The translations under genes and the position numbers were made by a program. A DNA stretch of 40,334 nucleotides from Acidobacteriota bacterium. GTDB lineage: Bacteria; Acidobacteriota; Terriglobia; Bryobacterales; Bryobacteraceae. Positions 7,603-15,874 of the stretch are shown here, in pieces; within the stretch, counting starts at the first letter, position 1; every line of letters begins with the position of its first letter. The stretch covers positions 1 through 40,334 of the forward strand of contig QHXW01000156.1 of the NCBI GenBank assembly GCA_003223115.1. Direction: 5' to 3'. The notes under the pieces were generated by a model that was not told where the DNA came from, searched no databases, and saw only the letters and a list, made by a program, of their open reading frames with translations.

Positions 7603-8844
7603 ATGAATCTACCCGGTGTGACGCTGGGGAGCGTCGTTGTGCTGCTCCTGCCGGTGTCAGCCGGCGCGCAGAAGTATTACACATACGCCGGACAAATTGG
7701 AACAAACTCGGCCCTCGTCGCTTGGGGCACCGCGCATTCCGCCGGCAATACCATCGGACGCACGTCGGCTTCTCACGGCAAAGCGATGCTGAAAATCGGC
7801 CCGAAAACCGTACAGACAGAACGGAACTGGGCCCTGGTGAACGGTCTCGAGCCCGATACGGAGTATTCTTACGCGGTAACCATCGACGGCCGTGCGGCAG
7901 GCGAAGGCTCCATCCGTACTGATCCGGAACGTAGCAACCAACTGGCTTTTTTTGTAATCGGTGATTTTGGGACCGGCTCGGCGCGCCAATACAAAATTGC
8001 GGCTCGCATGCTCACCGAATTTGAGAAGCGGCGCCGCTCCGGGAACCCGGTTCGTTTTGTTCTCACAACGGGTGACAACATCTACGCAGATTTCAATATC
8101 GGAAACATCAGCCTGAGGTCCGGCGACCAGGACCGCGACTGGGAAAAGAAATTCTTCCAGCCGTACGAGTGGTTGATCCGGGATGTTCCGTTTTACCCTA
8201 CGCTGGGCAACCACGACGGCAACACCAATGAGAACCGCGGTGATCTGGCGGCCTACCTCGATAATTTCTTTTTTCCTCAGGCGCAGCCGGCGCGCTGGTA
8301 CGCATTCTCTTTCGGAGGGCTAGCCGATTTTTTCGCGCTTGATTCCACGGACAATACCGAGTCGGGCCCGCCCCGGCCTGATTACGGCCCTGACAGCCAG
8401 CAATTTCAATGGCTGAAACAGGCGCTCAAGCAATCACACGCTCCCTGGAAAATTCCTTATTACCATCATCCAGCGTTCAATGCCGGCCCGCGGCACCCCG
8501 CGTATCTGGATACCCTGCGCCATTTCTTGGAGTTGTTCGAGGGCTCCGGCGTGAAAGTAGTGTTTAACGGGCACGAACACAACTTCCAATACAGCAAACA
8601 AAACCGCGCCACGGGCGGCATGTGTTTTGTTATCAGCGGCGCGGGCGGCGAGCTGCGGCCGGGCAATGTGACTCGCAATATGGATGCCGCCAACATTGCC
8701 GGCTGGGCCGGGCAGAATCATTTTCTAGTGGTCGAGATTGTAGACCGGACCATGCGGATCACTCCAGTGTCCTTCGAGCCTGTGGTGGTCAGAGACAGCC
8801 GCGGAAAACCGATTCAACTCCCGATTGTGGTTCAATTGCCTTGA
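7603..8844 (+). CDS. Exported purple-acid-phosphatase-like metallophosphoesterase
   Basis: 413 residues with a signal peptide (residues 1-22). Residues 25-105 form a fibronectin-like domain as in purple acid phosphatases. The catalytic domain carries the binuclear metal motifs in order: GDFG (Asp121), GDNIY (Asp158, Tyr161), GNHD (Asn203, His204), YYHHP near residue 288 and NGHEHNF near 325. Tyr161 is the residue that gives purple acid phosphatases their Fe-Tyr bond. Expected activity: hydrolysis of phosphomonoesters in the periplasm or outside. It starts 13 bases after the kinase-like gene, so the two are probably made together. Substrate unknown; phosphoprotein, phospholipid or nutrient phosphate are all possible. 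Confidence 0.88.
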   Translation: MNLPGVTLGSVVVLLLPVSAGAQKYYTYAGQIGTNSALVAWGTAHSAGNTIGRTSASHGKAMLKIGPKTVQTERNWALVNGLEPDTEYSYAVTIDGRAAGEGSIRTDPERSNQLAFFVIGDFGTGSARQYKIAARMLTEFEKRRRSGNPVRFVLTTGDNIYADFNIGNISLRSGDQDRDWEKKFFQPYEWLIRDVPFYPTLGNHDGNTNENRGDLAAYLDNFFFPQAQPARWYAFSFGGLADFFALDSTDNTESGPPRPDYGPDSQQFQWLKQALKQSHAPWKIPYYHHPAFNAGPRHPAYLDTLRHFLELFEGSGVKVVFNGHEHNFQYSKQNRATGGMCFVISGAGGELRPGNVTRNMDAANIAGWAGQNHFLVVEIVDRTMRITPVSFEPVVVRDSRGKPIQLPIVVQLP

Positions 8845-8872
8845 TTCATAAGGCGGAAGTCCAAAAGATTTG

Positions 8873-8901
8873 TTGAATTCGGAGCTGCGCGCACATAAAA
8901 T
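8873..8901 (+). promoter_or_regulatory. Sigma-70-type promoter of the 8998 gene
   Basis: TTGAAT (8873-8878), 17-base spacer, TAAAAT (8896-8901), about 95 bases before the ATG at 8998. It suggests that this gene can be expressed separately from the three genes upstream. Confidence 0.5.
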
Positions 8902-8997
8902 AGTACGAAATCATGCCGAAAGCTCTTTCGGATCGCTGACCTTGGCCGCGGGCCAGCGGCCCATCAAAGTTTTCCCGGTGTTTTAGCGAGGAGGAAC

Positions 8998-9831
8998 ATG
9001 TCCCAGCGTGCCGCGTTCAAAACCTTGACACTGGCGTCTTTTCTGGCTGTTTCGTACGGGGCGTTTTGCCAGGAACAATCCACCAGGCAGTCGCGCGCGG
9101 AAATGGAAGAATTTCTGCGCAGCGCAACCATTGTTCAAAGAAAGGCCCTCGGAACCGGCGTAACCAGTTCGGATCGCGCCAAACTCTCGGACGGTCATCT
9201 GGAGCATGATGCACATGTTCAAAGTGTCAATATAGAGAAGCCTACCTTCACCACGAGTCGTGGAACCGAACTCAATTTCAAAGACAGTTACAAATTCAAT
9301 ATAGCGGCTTATAAGTTGGACCAGATTCTGGGACTCAACATGGTCCCCGTGTCAATAGAACGGAAGGTTGCCGGGAAGACCAGCGCCGTGACGTGGTGGG
9401 TCGATGATGTTTTGATGGACGAACTTCAACGCCATAACAAAAATATCACTCCACCCGATCTCGATGAGTGGAGTAAGCAGATGCACATACTCCGGGTGTT
9501 CGACCAGCTCATTTACAATACCGACCGCAATCTCGGAAATCTGCTGATCGACAAGAGATGGCAGATCTGGATGATTGACCACACCCGGGCATTCCGTTCG
9601 CAGCGCACGCTACTCAACCAGAAGAACCTGGCGATGTGCGACCGAACGCTGCTCGCTAGTTTGCGCAAACTGGACGAAGAAACATTGATGGCGGAGCTCA
9701 AAGCATTTCTGACCAAGACTGAGGTCAAGGCGCTGATCGCCAGGCGCGATCTGATAGTGAAATTCTTCGATGACGAGGTCGCGAGCAAAGGCGAGGGCAC
9801 GGTGCTGTACGATCTTCCACGACGTCAGTAG
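8998..9831 (+). CDS. Exported FAM20/HipA/PI3K-like putative kinase
   Basis: 277 residues with a signal peptide (residues 1-24, cleavage near AFCQ). The motif YNTDRNLGNLL (173-183, Asp176, Asn181) followed by WMIDHTRAF (191-199, Asp194) is the catalytic and metal-binding arrangement of the atypical kinases that unite FAM20, HipA and PI3/4-kinases. The upstream helix SYKFNIAAYKLDQILGLNMVP matches their alpha-C region, but the usual glutamate before I-A-A-Y is Asn101 here, which may alter activity. An ideal GAGGAGG site lies five bases before ATG. It follows the phosphoesterase gene by 153 bases. Possible role: phosphorylating a secreted or envelope substrate. Pseudokinase is an alternative. Confidence 0.65.
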   Translation: MSQRAAFKTLTLASFLAVSYGAFCQEQSTRQSRAEMEEFLRSATIVQRKALGTGVTSSDRAKLSDGHLEHDAHVQSVNIEKPTFTTSRGTELNFKDSYKFNIAAYKLDQILGLNMVPVSIERKVAGKTSAVTWWVDDVLMDELQRHNKNITPPDLDEWSKQMHILRVFDQLIYNTDRNLGNLLIDKRWQIWMIDHTRAFRSQRTLLNQKNLAMCDRTLLASLRKLDEETLMAELKAFLTKTEVKALIARRDLIVKFFDDEVASKGEGTVLYDLPRRQ

Positions 9832-9850
9832 CACCGAAAGGTACCACGAG

Positions 9851-11242
9851 CTAGATCGGCAGCCGCACGTTGACGATGGTGCCTTGGCCGAGCGTACTGG
9901 TAATTTCGATATCGCCGCCGTGCTCGAAAACAATCTGCCGGGAACTGAACAGGCTCCAATTTCCGGTGGACATCCGCCCACCCGATACTTTAAAGCCCGG
10001 CTCAAAGATGGTCTCCAGGTCGGCCGGCTCCATGCCGCGGCCGTTATCCTCGATTTTGACCTGAATCATGGACTCAATTTTCTCGCTCGAGATGCGTATC
10101 CGGCCGTCCCCGTTGAGGGCGTTGATGGCATTGCTCAGCAGACAGGTAAAGACCGTAGTCAACTGCTGAGGCCGGCAAGAGAGACGTGGAAGGGGCCGCA
10201 AGTCGAATTCCAGCTTCACCCTATCCTTGATCGCCGGCGCAAAAAGGATGGCCACATCGCCCAGCAGTTCATTCAGATCGATTGGCTGGCGCTCGCTGTG
10301 ATCCAGATCGATGAAGCGCTGCAGCCGGGCGATCACCACTTGCAGCCGATCGATGGAACTGGTGACGGATTTGCGCAGCTCGGCCTGCATGGTAACCAGG
10401 CGCTGTTGCGCTTCCGGCTGCGCGGTGGCCTGCTTGGCGGCGACTACCAGCATAGTATCGACGGAGCTTTTCAGCGCGCCGAGGGGTGTGTTGAGTTCAT
10501 GCGTGAGAGCAGCCGCCAGGCGTCCCACGGAGACCGCGCTCTCTGACAGCAGAGCCCGCGATTGCGCCGCGGAAAGATCCTGAGCCACGCGGACATGGCC
10601 GCGGTGAGTCCGATAATTTGCGCTGCGCTCTCCGTAAATAACGGCGCTCAACCCCGTGCTGAGGAATATGAGCATGAAGGCAAGTACCAGATGCGAAGCG
10701 TCCCAGGCATCCAGATCGATCAGGCCGGTATAGGCGCCGGCAACGAACGCCACGACATAGAACAGCCACATGGATGCCCCCAGCCTGAATGCATCCAGCG
10801 GCCTGAGGGGTAAGACGGTCACGGCCACCAGGAGAACCACAGTAACGTGTACGGGAATGTACTCGTCGGTGACACGCGGCGTGAGCCACAGAGAAGAGCA
10901 AATCAGCACGGCGGTGGACAGAAATGCGGAAAGACTAGCCCAAAATCTCGGTCGCCTGCGGCTGAGTAGAGTTCGGCTGAACAGGAGCGTGGCAAGGCCC
11001 ACCACAATGATCAGCCAGGCTTGGATGGCACGCTCGGCAACCATCTTATGCCGGCTGGCGGCAGTTGCCGGAGAGGCTAGATCGGTCAGCATCTGTGCGA
11101 CGAATGCGAACACCGCAATCGCCATTTCGGTGCCGGCGAGGATGCGCAACCCCAGATGGCTGAGCCTGAGAATTTCCTGCCGAAAGCCCTCATCGGCTTC
11201 GGCGTCCGGTCGTAGATAGTTCCGAACCCGGCTCAAATCCAT
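9851..11242 (-). CDS. Membrane sensor histidine kinase
   Basis: About 463 residues. Six hydrophobic segments in the first ~215 residues form the sensor/membrane part. Then come the H-box (ALTHELNTPLGALKSS, phospho-acceptor His), the N-box (NAINALNG) and the G1 box (DNGRGMEP). The G2 box is unusual: TGNWSLFSSRQI replaces the normal G-T-G-L-G-L-S. Role: senses an unknown signal and phosphorylates a response regulator; none is adjacent on this strand. The ATG at 11242 or 11248 is preferred because the hydrophilic N-terminus starts there, leaving about 75-80 bases to the divergent transporter gene. It is convergent with the 8998 gene, 19 bases apart. Confidence 0.88.
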   Translation of the reverse strand: MDLSRVRNYLRPDAEADEGFRQEILRLSHLGLRILAGTEMAIAVFAFVAQMLTDLASPATAASRHKMVAERAIQAWLIIVVGLATLLFSRTLLSRRRPRFWASLSAFLSTAVLICSSLWLTPRVTDEYIPVHVTVVLLVAVTVLPLRPLDAFRLGASMWLFYVVAFVAGAYTGLIDLDAWDASHLVLAFMLIFLSTGLSAVIYGERSANYRTHRGHVRVAQDLSAAQSRALLSESAVSVGRLAAALTHELNTPLGALKSSVDTMLVVAAKQATAQPEAQQRLVTMQAELRKSVTSSIDRLQVVIARLQRFIDLDHSERQPIDLNELLGDVAILFAPAIKDRVKLEFDLRPLPRLSCRPQQLTTVFTCLLSNAINALNGDGRIRISSEKIESMIQVKIEDNGRGMEPADLETIFEPGFKVSGGRMSTGNWSLFSSRQIVFEHGGDIEITSTLGQGTIVNVRLPI

Positions 11243-11322
11243 AGCCATACTGTAGCGCGGCGCACGAGTATGAGCTAGAAAATGAGTGTGGTAAGCTACC
11301 TGAACTGCAAACACATCCAGCC

Positions 11323-14067
11323 ATGCTGAAGATCCGAGCAGTCTGGCGGAGCTTCTTCGATGTAAGGCCCGGCGAGTACCTTCGCACGTGCTTCATCGGA
11401 CTCTATCTGCTCTTTGTCCTGTTCGCCTATTACATCCTGAAGCCGGTTTCGCGAGCTCTGTTCCTGAACAAGTTCGATATCGACAAACTGCCGTACCTTT
11501 ACATCCTGATCGCCGTCGCAGGCGGAGCTCTAGCTTATCTGTATACCAGAGTGGCGGTGAGATCTTCGCTCAAAGTTGCGGTGGCATGGTCCACGGCTCT
11601 GACAGTGGCGTGTTTGCTAGGCATCTGGTGGCTGATTGGCCTGGGTCAGGCGTGGGTGCTTTACGTATTTAATATTTTTGTCAGTTTGTTCAGTGTGGTG
11701 CTGGTGTCACAGGGCTGGCTGGTGGCCGCCAACGTGTTCAATGCCCGCGAGGCCAAGCGATTGTATGGGCTGCTGGGGATGGGCGCCGTACTGGGAGCCG
11801 CATTTGGCGGGACGTTTACGGCTCAAACCGTAAAGATCATCGGGCCCCGCAACCTGCTTCTGGCGAGCGCTGCCATGGTGGCGCTGGCCTACGGCGCGTT
11901 CCTGCTGGTCACGATACAAAAAGGCGTGTCGCTTGCCGGTGCGCGCGCCGCCGAAACCGACGAATCTGAATTCCAGTTCCGCGACATCATTTCCGCTCTG
12001 AAGCACTACCGTCACTTGCAGGTGATCGTGGGAATCATCATTCTGACTTTCATCGTGGACGTGACCATTGAATACCAATTCAATGCCATGGCCAAAATCG
12101 CCTATAACGATAAGACCCAGTTGACTGCTTACCTGGGCAACTTCTATGGCATTTATCTGAATCTGGTGACGTTCGCCCTGCAATTTTTCCTGACGGCAGC
12201 GGTAGTGAAATGGTTTGGCGTCGGCGGAACGCTGCAGATCATGCCGGTGACCATCAGCCTGACGGCGCTGGCTACGTTCTTCATGCCGGGTGTGAGTTCC
12301 AGCGCGGCTTTGCGTTTGACGGAGGCCGCGACGCGATATACGTTGAATCGCACCGGCATGGAACTGCTCTACCTGCCGTTGCCGGCGGACCTGAAAAACC
12401 GGACCAAGGCGTTTGTTGACATTTTTGTGGATCGCATGGGCCGCGGTCTGGGCGGTATGATTCTGGTACTCTGCACCACTGTGCTGGCTTTTGCTCCGAA
12501 ACAGATCGCGCTGGTGACGGTGTGCTTCTCCATCCTTTGGATTCTGCTTTCGCACAAAGCCAGCCGCGAGTATGTGGCCACGGTCAGGAACCGGATTGCG
12601 GCACGACGATTGGACCTGGTAGACGCACGCGTGACCGTGGGCGATCCGCACACAATTGCGCTGCTGGAGCAGACGGCGTCGAGTGAGAATCCGCGGCAGG
12701 CTGCATATGCGCTGTCTCTGCTGGCGGAAGCCCCCGGTTACGATGTGAGGTCTTTGCTGCAGAAGGCGGCGTCCAGCCAGTCGGCAGAGGTACGGGCTAA
12801 AGCCTGCGAACTGGCGCGCGCGCTAAATTATCCAGACCTGCTGGAGCGCGCATTGGAAGAGGTTCGGACGGCTGAGCACTCGGCTGCGGCGAGACTGGCG
12901 GCGAACTACGCGTTGTCGGTATCCGATGACCGGAATAATCTGCTGAGAGAGTTTCTGGAGTATCCCAACCCGGATGTCTGGGAAGGCGCAATGGACACTT
13001 TCTCATCCAATCCGGATGCCGTTGCGGACGTGATCACTCCCGGCTGGATGACGGACGCGGCTAAGAATTCCGACCCGCGGCGGCGCGCGCTGGCGGCCCG
13101 AGCAATCGGCGTAGTGGGCGACGCAGGTATCGGCATACTGCATACGTTGCTCGAGGACGGTGAGTGTGAAGTGGTAATGGCAGCGTGCCGGGCGGCCGGC
13201 GCACTGAAAAATCGCGCATACGTTTTTGCGATTGTGCAGCACTTGAAAGATGCCCGGACGCGGGCGGCCGCCATCGAGTCACTGGCAGCGTACGGCCCGC
13301 GGGTTTGCGGCACGCTCGGTGATGTTCTCGAGGATGCGTCGGCTCCGTTGAGCATTCGCCGCCAGATTCCGCGGGCGCTCCGGTTGATTGCGGACCAGCG
13401 CAGTGTGGATGTTCTGATTCAGGCGCTGAAGCAACAAAATCTGATTATCCGAGGCGCCGGACTGAAGGCGCTGAACCGGCTGCGCGAGTCGGCTCCACAA
13501 CTGGATTATGCCGGCCAGTTCGTCATGGACCAGATCCAGCGGGAAGCGCGCTACTATTTCGAGTTGAACGCGGCTTTGGCGCCTTTCCGGGACGGGGAAC
13601 ACCCGTCGACGGCTGCCAGCCTGCTGGCCCATACCCTTGAGGAACGGCTGCGCCAGGCTCTGGAACGGCTGTTTCGTCTGCTGGGGCTGCGGTACCCTCC
13701 GCGAGAGATCTATTCGGCGTATCTGGCCGTGAACCGGCAAAACAAAGACGACCATTCGGCGGCGCTCGAGTTTCTGGACAATGTGCTGGAGCGTGAGTTG
13801 AAACGTATTCTGCTGCCGCTACTGGATGCGCCGGATCACGTGCTCGAGACCGGACGGCACCTGTTTGGCATCGAGATCAAGACGCCCTTATCGGCTGTCC
13901 GCGAATTGATCCGATCGGACGATGCCTGGCTGGTGGCCTGCGCGGTGGCGGCAGCGGCTGAACTCAAAATGCGGCAGCTCATACCGGACATTCTGGAGGC
14001 TGCGAAAAACTCGGGGCGTGAGGTGGCGGAAGTGGCTCGGTCGGCTATGGCACGGTTGGCGGCTTGA
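11323..14067 (+). CDS. NTT/TlcC-like (ADP,ATP-carrier type) transporter fused to HEAT repeats
   Basis: 914 residues. The first ~415 residues hold about 12 membrane segments with the pattern of the NTT nucleotide-transporter branch of the major facilitator superfamily, including LPLPADLKNRTKAF near residue 350-364 and a following FVDRMGRGLGG. Residues ~430-910 are soluble helical repeats (HEAT/PBS-lyase type) with recurring R-x-x-A-A-x-A-L motifs. NTT proteins exchange ATP/ADP in intracellular bacteria. In free-living bacteria such HEAT-fused relatives are common but their substrate is not known, so energy parasitism is not implied. The next gene, a cyclic-nucleotide-binding protein, starts one base after the stop. 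Confidence 0.85.
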   Translation: MLKIRAVWRSFFDVRPGEYLRTCFIGLYLLFVLFAYYILKPVSRALFLNKFDIDKLPYLYILIAVAGGALAYLYTRVAVRSSLKVAVAWSTALTVACLLGIWWLIGLGQAWVLYVFNIFVSLFSVVLVSQGWLVAANVFNAREAKRLYGLLGMGAVLGAAFGGTFTAQTVKIIGPRNLLLASAAMVALAYGAFLLVTIQKGVSLAGARAAETDESEFQFRDIISALKHYRHLQVIVGIIILTFIVDVTIEYQFNAMAKIAYNDKTQLTAYLGNFYGIYLNLVTFALQFFLTAAVVKWFGVGGTLQIMPVTISLTALATFFMPGVSSSAALRLTEAATRYTLNRTGMELLYLPLPADLKNRTKAFVDIFVDRMGRGLGGMILVLCTTVLAFAPKQIALVTVCFSILWILLSHKASREYVATVRNRIAARRLDLVDARVTVGDPHTIALLEQTASSENPRQAAYALSLLAEAPGYDVRSLLQKAASSQSAEVRAKACELARALNYPDLLERALEEVRTAEHSAAARLAANYALSVSDDRNNLLREFLEYPNPDVWEGAMDTFSSNPDAVADVITPGWMTDAAKNSDPRRRALAARAIGVVGDAGIGILHTLLEDGECEVVMAACRAAGALKNRAYVFAIVQHLKDARTRAAAIESLAAYGPRVCGTLGDVLEDASAPLSIRRQIPRALRLIADQRSVDVLIQALKQQNLIIRGAGLKALNRLRESAPQLDYAGQFVMDQIQREARYYFELNAALAPFRDGEHPSTAASLLAHTLEERLRQALERLFRLLGLRYPPREIYSAYLAVNRQNKDDHSAALEFLDNVLERELKRILLPLLDAPDHVLETGRHLFGIEIKTPLSAVRELIRSDDAWLVACAVAAAAELKMRQLIPDILEAAKNSGREVAEVARSAMARLAA

Positions 14068-14068
14068 C

Positions 14069-14494
14069 ATGGCTGAACTGAATATCGTCGAGAAGGTGAT
14101 CGCACTCGAAGGCGTGGAATTGCTCCGCAACCTGACGCCGGAGCAACTTTCGCGGATCGCGTCCATCGCCCGCGAGGTGAAGTTTCCGTCGGATAAGGTA
14201 GTGCTCGAACCGTCCAAGCCGCTGGATGCATTGCTGGTGGTGGTGGACGGAGCGGTCGAGCTGAGCCGTGACGGCGAAGTATTGCACACCGCCCGCCAAA
14301 ATGAAGTTCTGGGAGCCTGGGCGTTGTTCGATGACGACCCGATGCCGGTGAGAGCCAAAACAATCGAAGACACGCGCCTTCTGCGCATCGGCCGCGACGA
14401 CTTTTACGACCTGCTGTCCGACAACATCGAGATCACCGCCTCGATCTTCTCCACGCTAGTGAAGCGTTTTCGTAAGCTGGTCGAGCAGTCGTGA
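14069..14494 (+). CDS. Cyclic-nucleotide-binding (CAP_ED-like) domain protein
   Basis: 141 residues made almost entirely of one CAP effector domain: a leading helix (LRNLTPEQLSRIASIARE), the beta-roll with LLVVVDGAVELSRDG, a modified phosphate-binding cassette ending VRAKT and a C-terminal helix. There is no HTH, so it is a regulatory module rather than a transcription factor. It starts at an ATG one base after the TGA of the transporter-HEAT gene, suggesting translational coupling. Related proteins elsewhere carry transporter, HEAT and cyclic-nucleotide domains in one chain, to my recollection. Ligand (cAMP, cGMP or none) unknown. Confidence 0.8.
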   Translation: MAELNIVEKVIALEGVELLRNLTPEQLSRIASIAREVKFPSDKVVLEPSKPLDALLVVVDGAVELSRDGEVLHTARQNEVLGAWALFDDDPMPVRAKTIEDTRLLRIGRDDFYDLLSDNIEITASIFSTLVKRFRKLVEQS

Positions 14495-14525
14495 AACGCG
14501 TCACAATGAAGTCAGGAACCGTTTC

Positions 14526-15359
14526 GTGAGTCAGGATGCGGAGCTTCAAGAGGCGCGCGAGCAGATCGAAGAGCTGCGCAAGCAGCTCGAGACCGCGGCG
14601 GCTAAGATCACCGATGAGCACAAGCTGGCTCAAATCGGCCGCCTGTTGGCCAGTATCGTACACGAAATCAACACGCCGATCGGATCCATTTTGTCGAACA
14701 ACCAAGTGGTGGCGCGTTCGCTCGAACTGCTGCAGAAGGCCCTGGCCAGTCCACAGCCCGCAGCGCTCGAGAAAGCCAAAGAGATTGTCGAAACGTGTTT
14801 GTCTCTCACGGCGATCGATAAGATCGCCTGCGAGCGTATTTCGGAAGTGATTCGCGGGCTCAAGACCTTTTCGCGCGTGGACAGCACAGAGCTACGCAAA
14901 GTAGATTTGAACGAGCAGATTCAAAATACGCTGAAACTCACACATGGCGAGTTTCGCCGCCGCATCGTGGTGGAAACCGATTTCGGTGACATACCGCCGG
15001 TGGAATGCCATCCGCACATACTGAACCAGGTATTCCTGAATATTGTGGTGAACGCGGGCCAGGCGATTGAAGGAGAGGGGAAAATCGTGATTCGCACGCG
15101 GCGCGAAGGAGACTGCGTCCACATCTCCATTTCCGACACGGGCCGCGGCATCCGGCCCGAGGATGGGCCGAAGATCTTCGCCGGCGGCTTCACGACAAAA
15201 GCGGTAGGTGTAGGGACGGGACTGGGGCTCTCGATTTCCAGGAAAATCATCGAGGAGACCCACCGGGGCACGATCGATTTCGAAAGCCAGGTCGGGGTGG
15301 GCACTACGTTTCATATCCGCATTCCGATCGAGCAGGAGAGAAGGACCGGAGCAGACTGA
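14526..15359 (+). CDS. Soluble sensor histidine kinase
   Basis: 277 residues, GTG start. An N-terminal coiled coil (residues 4-35) leads into the H-box IVHEINTPIGSILSN. The HATPase domain has NIVVNAGQAI (N-box), DTGRGIRPEDG (G1) and GVGTGLGLSISRKI (G2), all canonical. No membrane segment or PAS domain is present, so input probably comes from a partner such as the adjacent cyclic-nucleotide protein or transporter. The response regulator follows 20 bases downstream, making them a likely cognate pair. Confidence 0.92.
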   Translation: MSQDAELQEAREQIEELRKQLETAAAKITDEHKLAQIGRLLASIVHEINTPIGSILSNNQVVARSLELLQKALASPQPAALEKAKEIVETCLSLTAIDKIACERISEVIRGLKTFSRVDSTELRKVDLNEQIQNTLKLTHGEFRRRIVVETDFGDIPPVECHPHILNQVFLNIVVNAGQAIEGEGKIVIRTRREGDCVHISISDTGRGIRPEDGPKIFAGGFTTKAVGVGTGLGLSISRKIIEETHRGTIDFESQVGVGTTFHIRIPIEQERRTGAD

Positions 15360-15379
15360 CGCCAGTTAAGGAGAGCAGC

Positions 15380-15859
15380 TTGGGTACGACTGAGAAATCA
15401 TCTGTACTGATCGTGGATGACGAAGAAATGGTGATTACGAGCGTGCGGGCCTACTTACAGCTCGAGACCGATTACGAAATCCACGGCTATACCGATCCGG
15501 AAAGCGCCGTCAAGTTTCTGGAAAATAATCTGGTGGACGTGGCCGTGTCCGACTACTTGATGCCCAAGTTGAGCGGGTTGCAGGTGCTGGCCAAGGCCAA
15601 GCAGTTTCAACCAGAGGCCAGCCGCGTGTTGCTGACGGGGCATGCCGATAAACAAAGCGCCATCCAGGCGATTAACGACGTGGGCCTCTATCATTACCTG
15701 GAGAAACCCTGGGAGAATGCCCAGCTCCTGCTGGTGGTGCAGAACGGCATCGAAAGAGCGCACCTATTACGCGCGCTGCGCGAGAAAGTATCCGAACTGG
15801 ACGCCGCGCATTCCAATTTAAAGAGCGTACAACGGCGTTTGTTGCAGGCATTCTTATAA
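15380..15859 (+). CDS. Response regulator, receiver domain with C-terminal coiled coil
   Basis: 159 residues. TTG start supported by AAGGAGAG upstream. The receiver has the acidic pair DDEE (residues ~12-15), the phosphoacceptor in VSDYLMP, the LLTGHAD switch region and the lysine in LEKPW. The tail after residue 125 is a helical, probably coiled-coil, segment with no DNA-binding or catalytic output domain, so it probably acts by protein-protein contact. The receiver is of the type found in front of HD-GYP domains, but none is present. Part of the operon with the soluble kinase. Confidence 0.9.
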   Translation: MGTTEKSSVLIVDDEEMVITSVRAYLQLETDYEIHGYTDPESAVKFLENNLVDVAVSDYLMPKLSGLQVLAKAKQFQPEASRVLLTGHADKQSAIQAINDVGLYHYLEKPWENAQLLLVVQNGIERAHLLRALREKVSELDAAHSNLKSVQRRLLQAFL

Positions 15860-15874
15860 GAGGCGGAGCGCGCT

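Noticed and set aside
11707-12651. 314-residue minus-strand open frame inside the transporter gene
   Set aside because: Composition is Gln/His/Arg rich and it is antisense to a confident membrane protein, so it is a shadow frame.
11323-14067. Energy parasitism suggested by the ADP,ATP-carrier resemblance
   Set aside because: HEAT-fused NTT relatives occur in free-living bacteria and the rest of the window is that of a soil organism with full biosynthetic genes.
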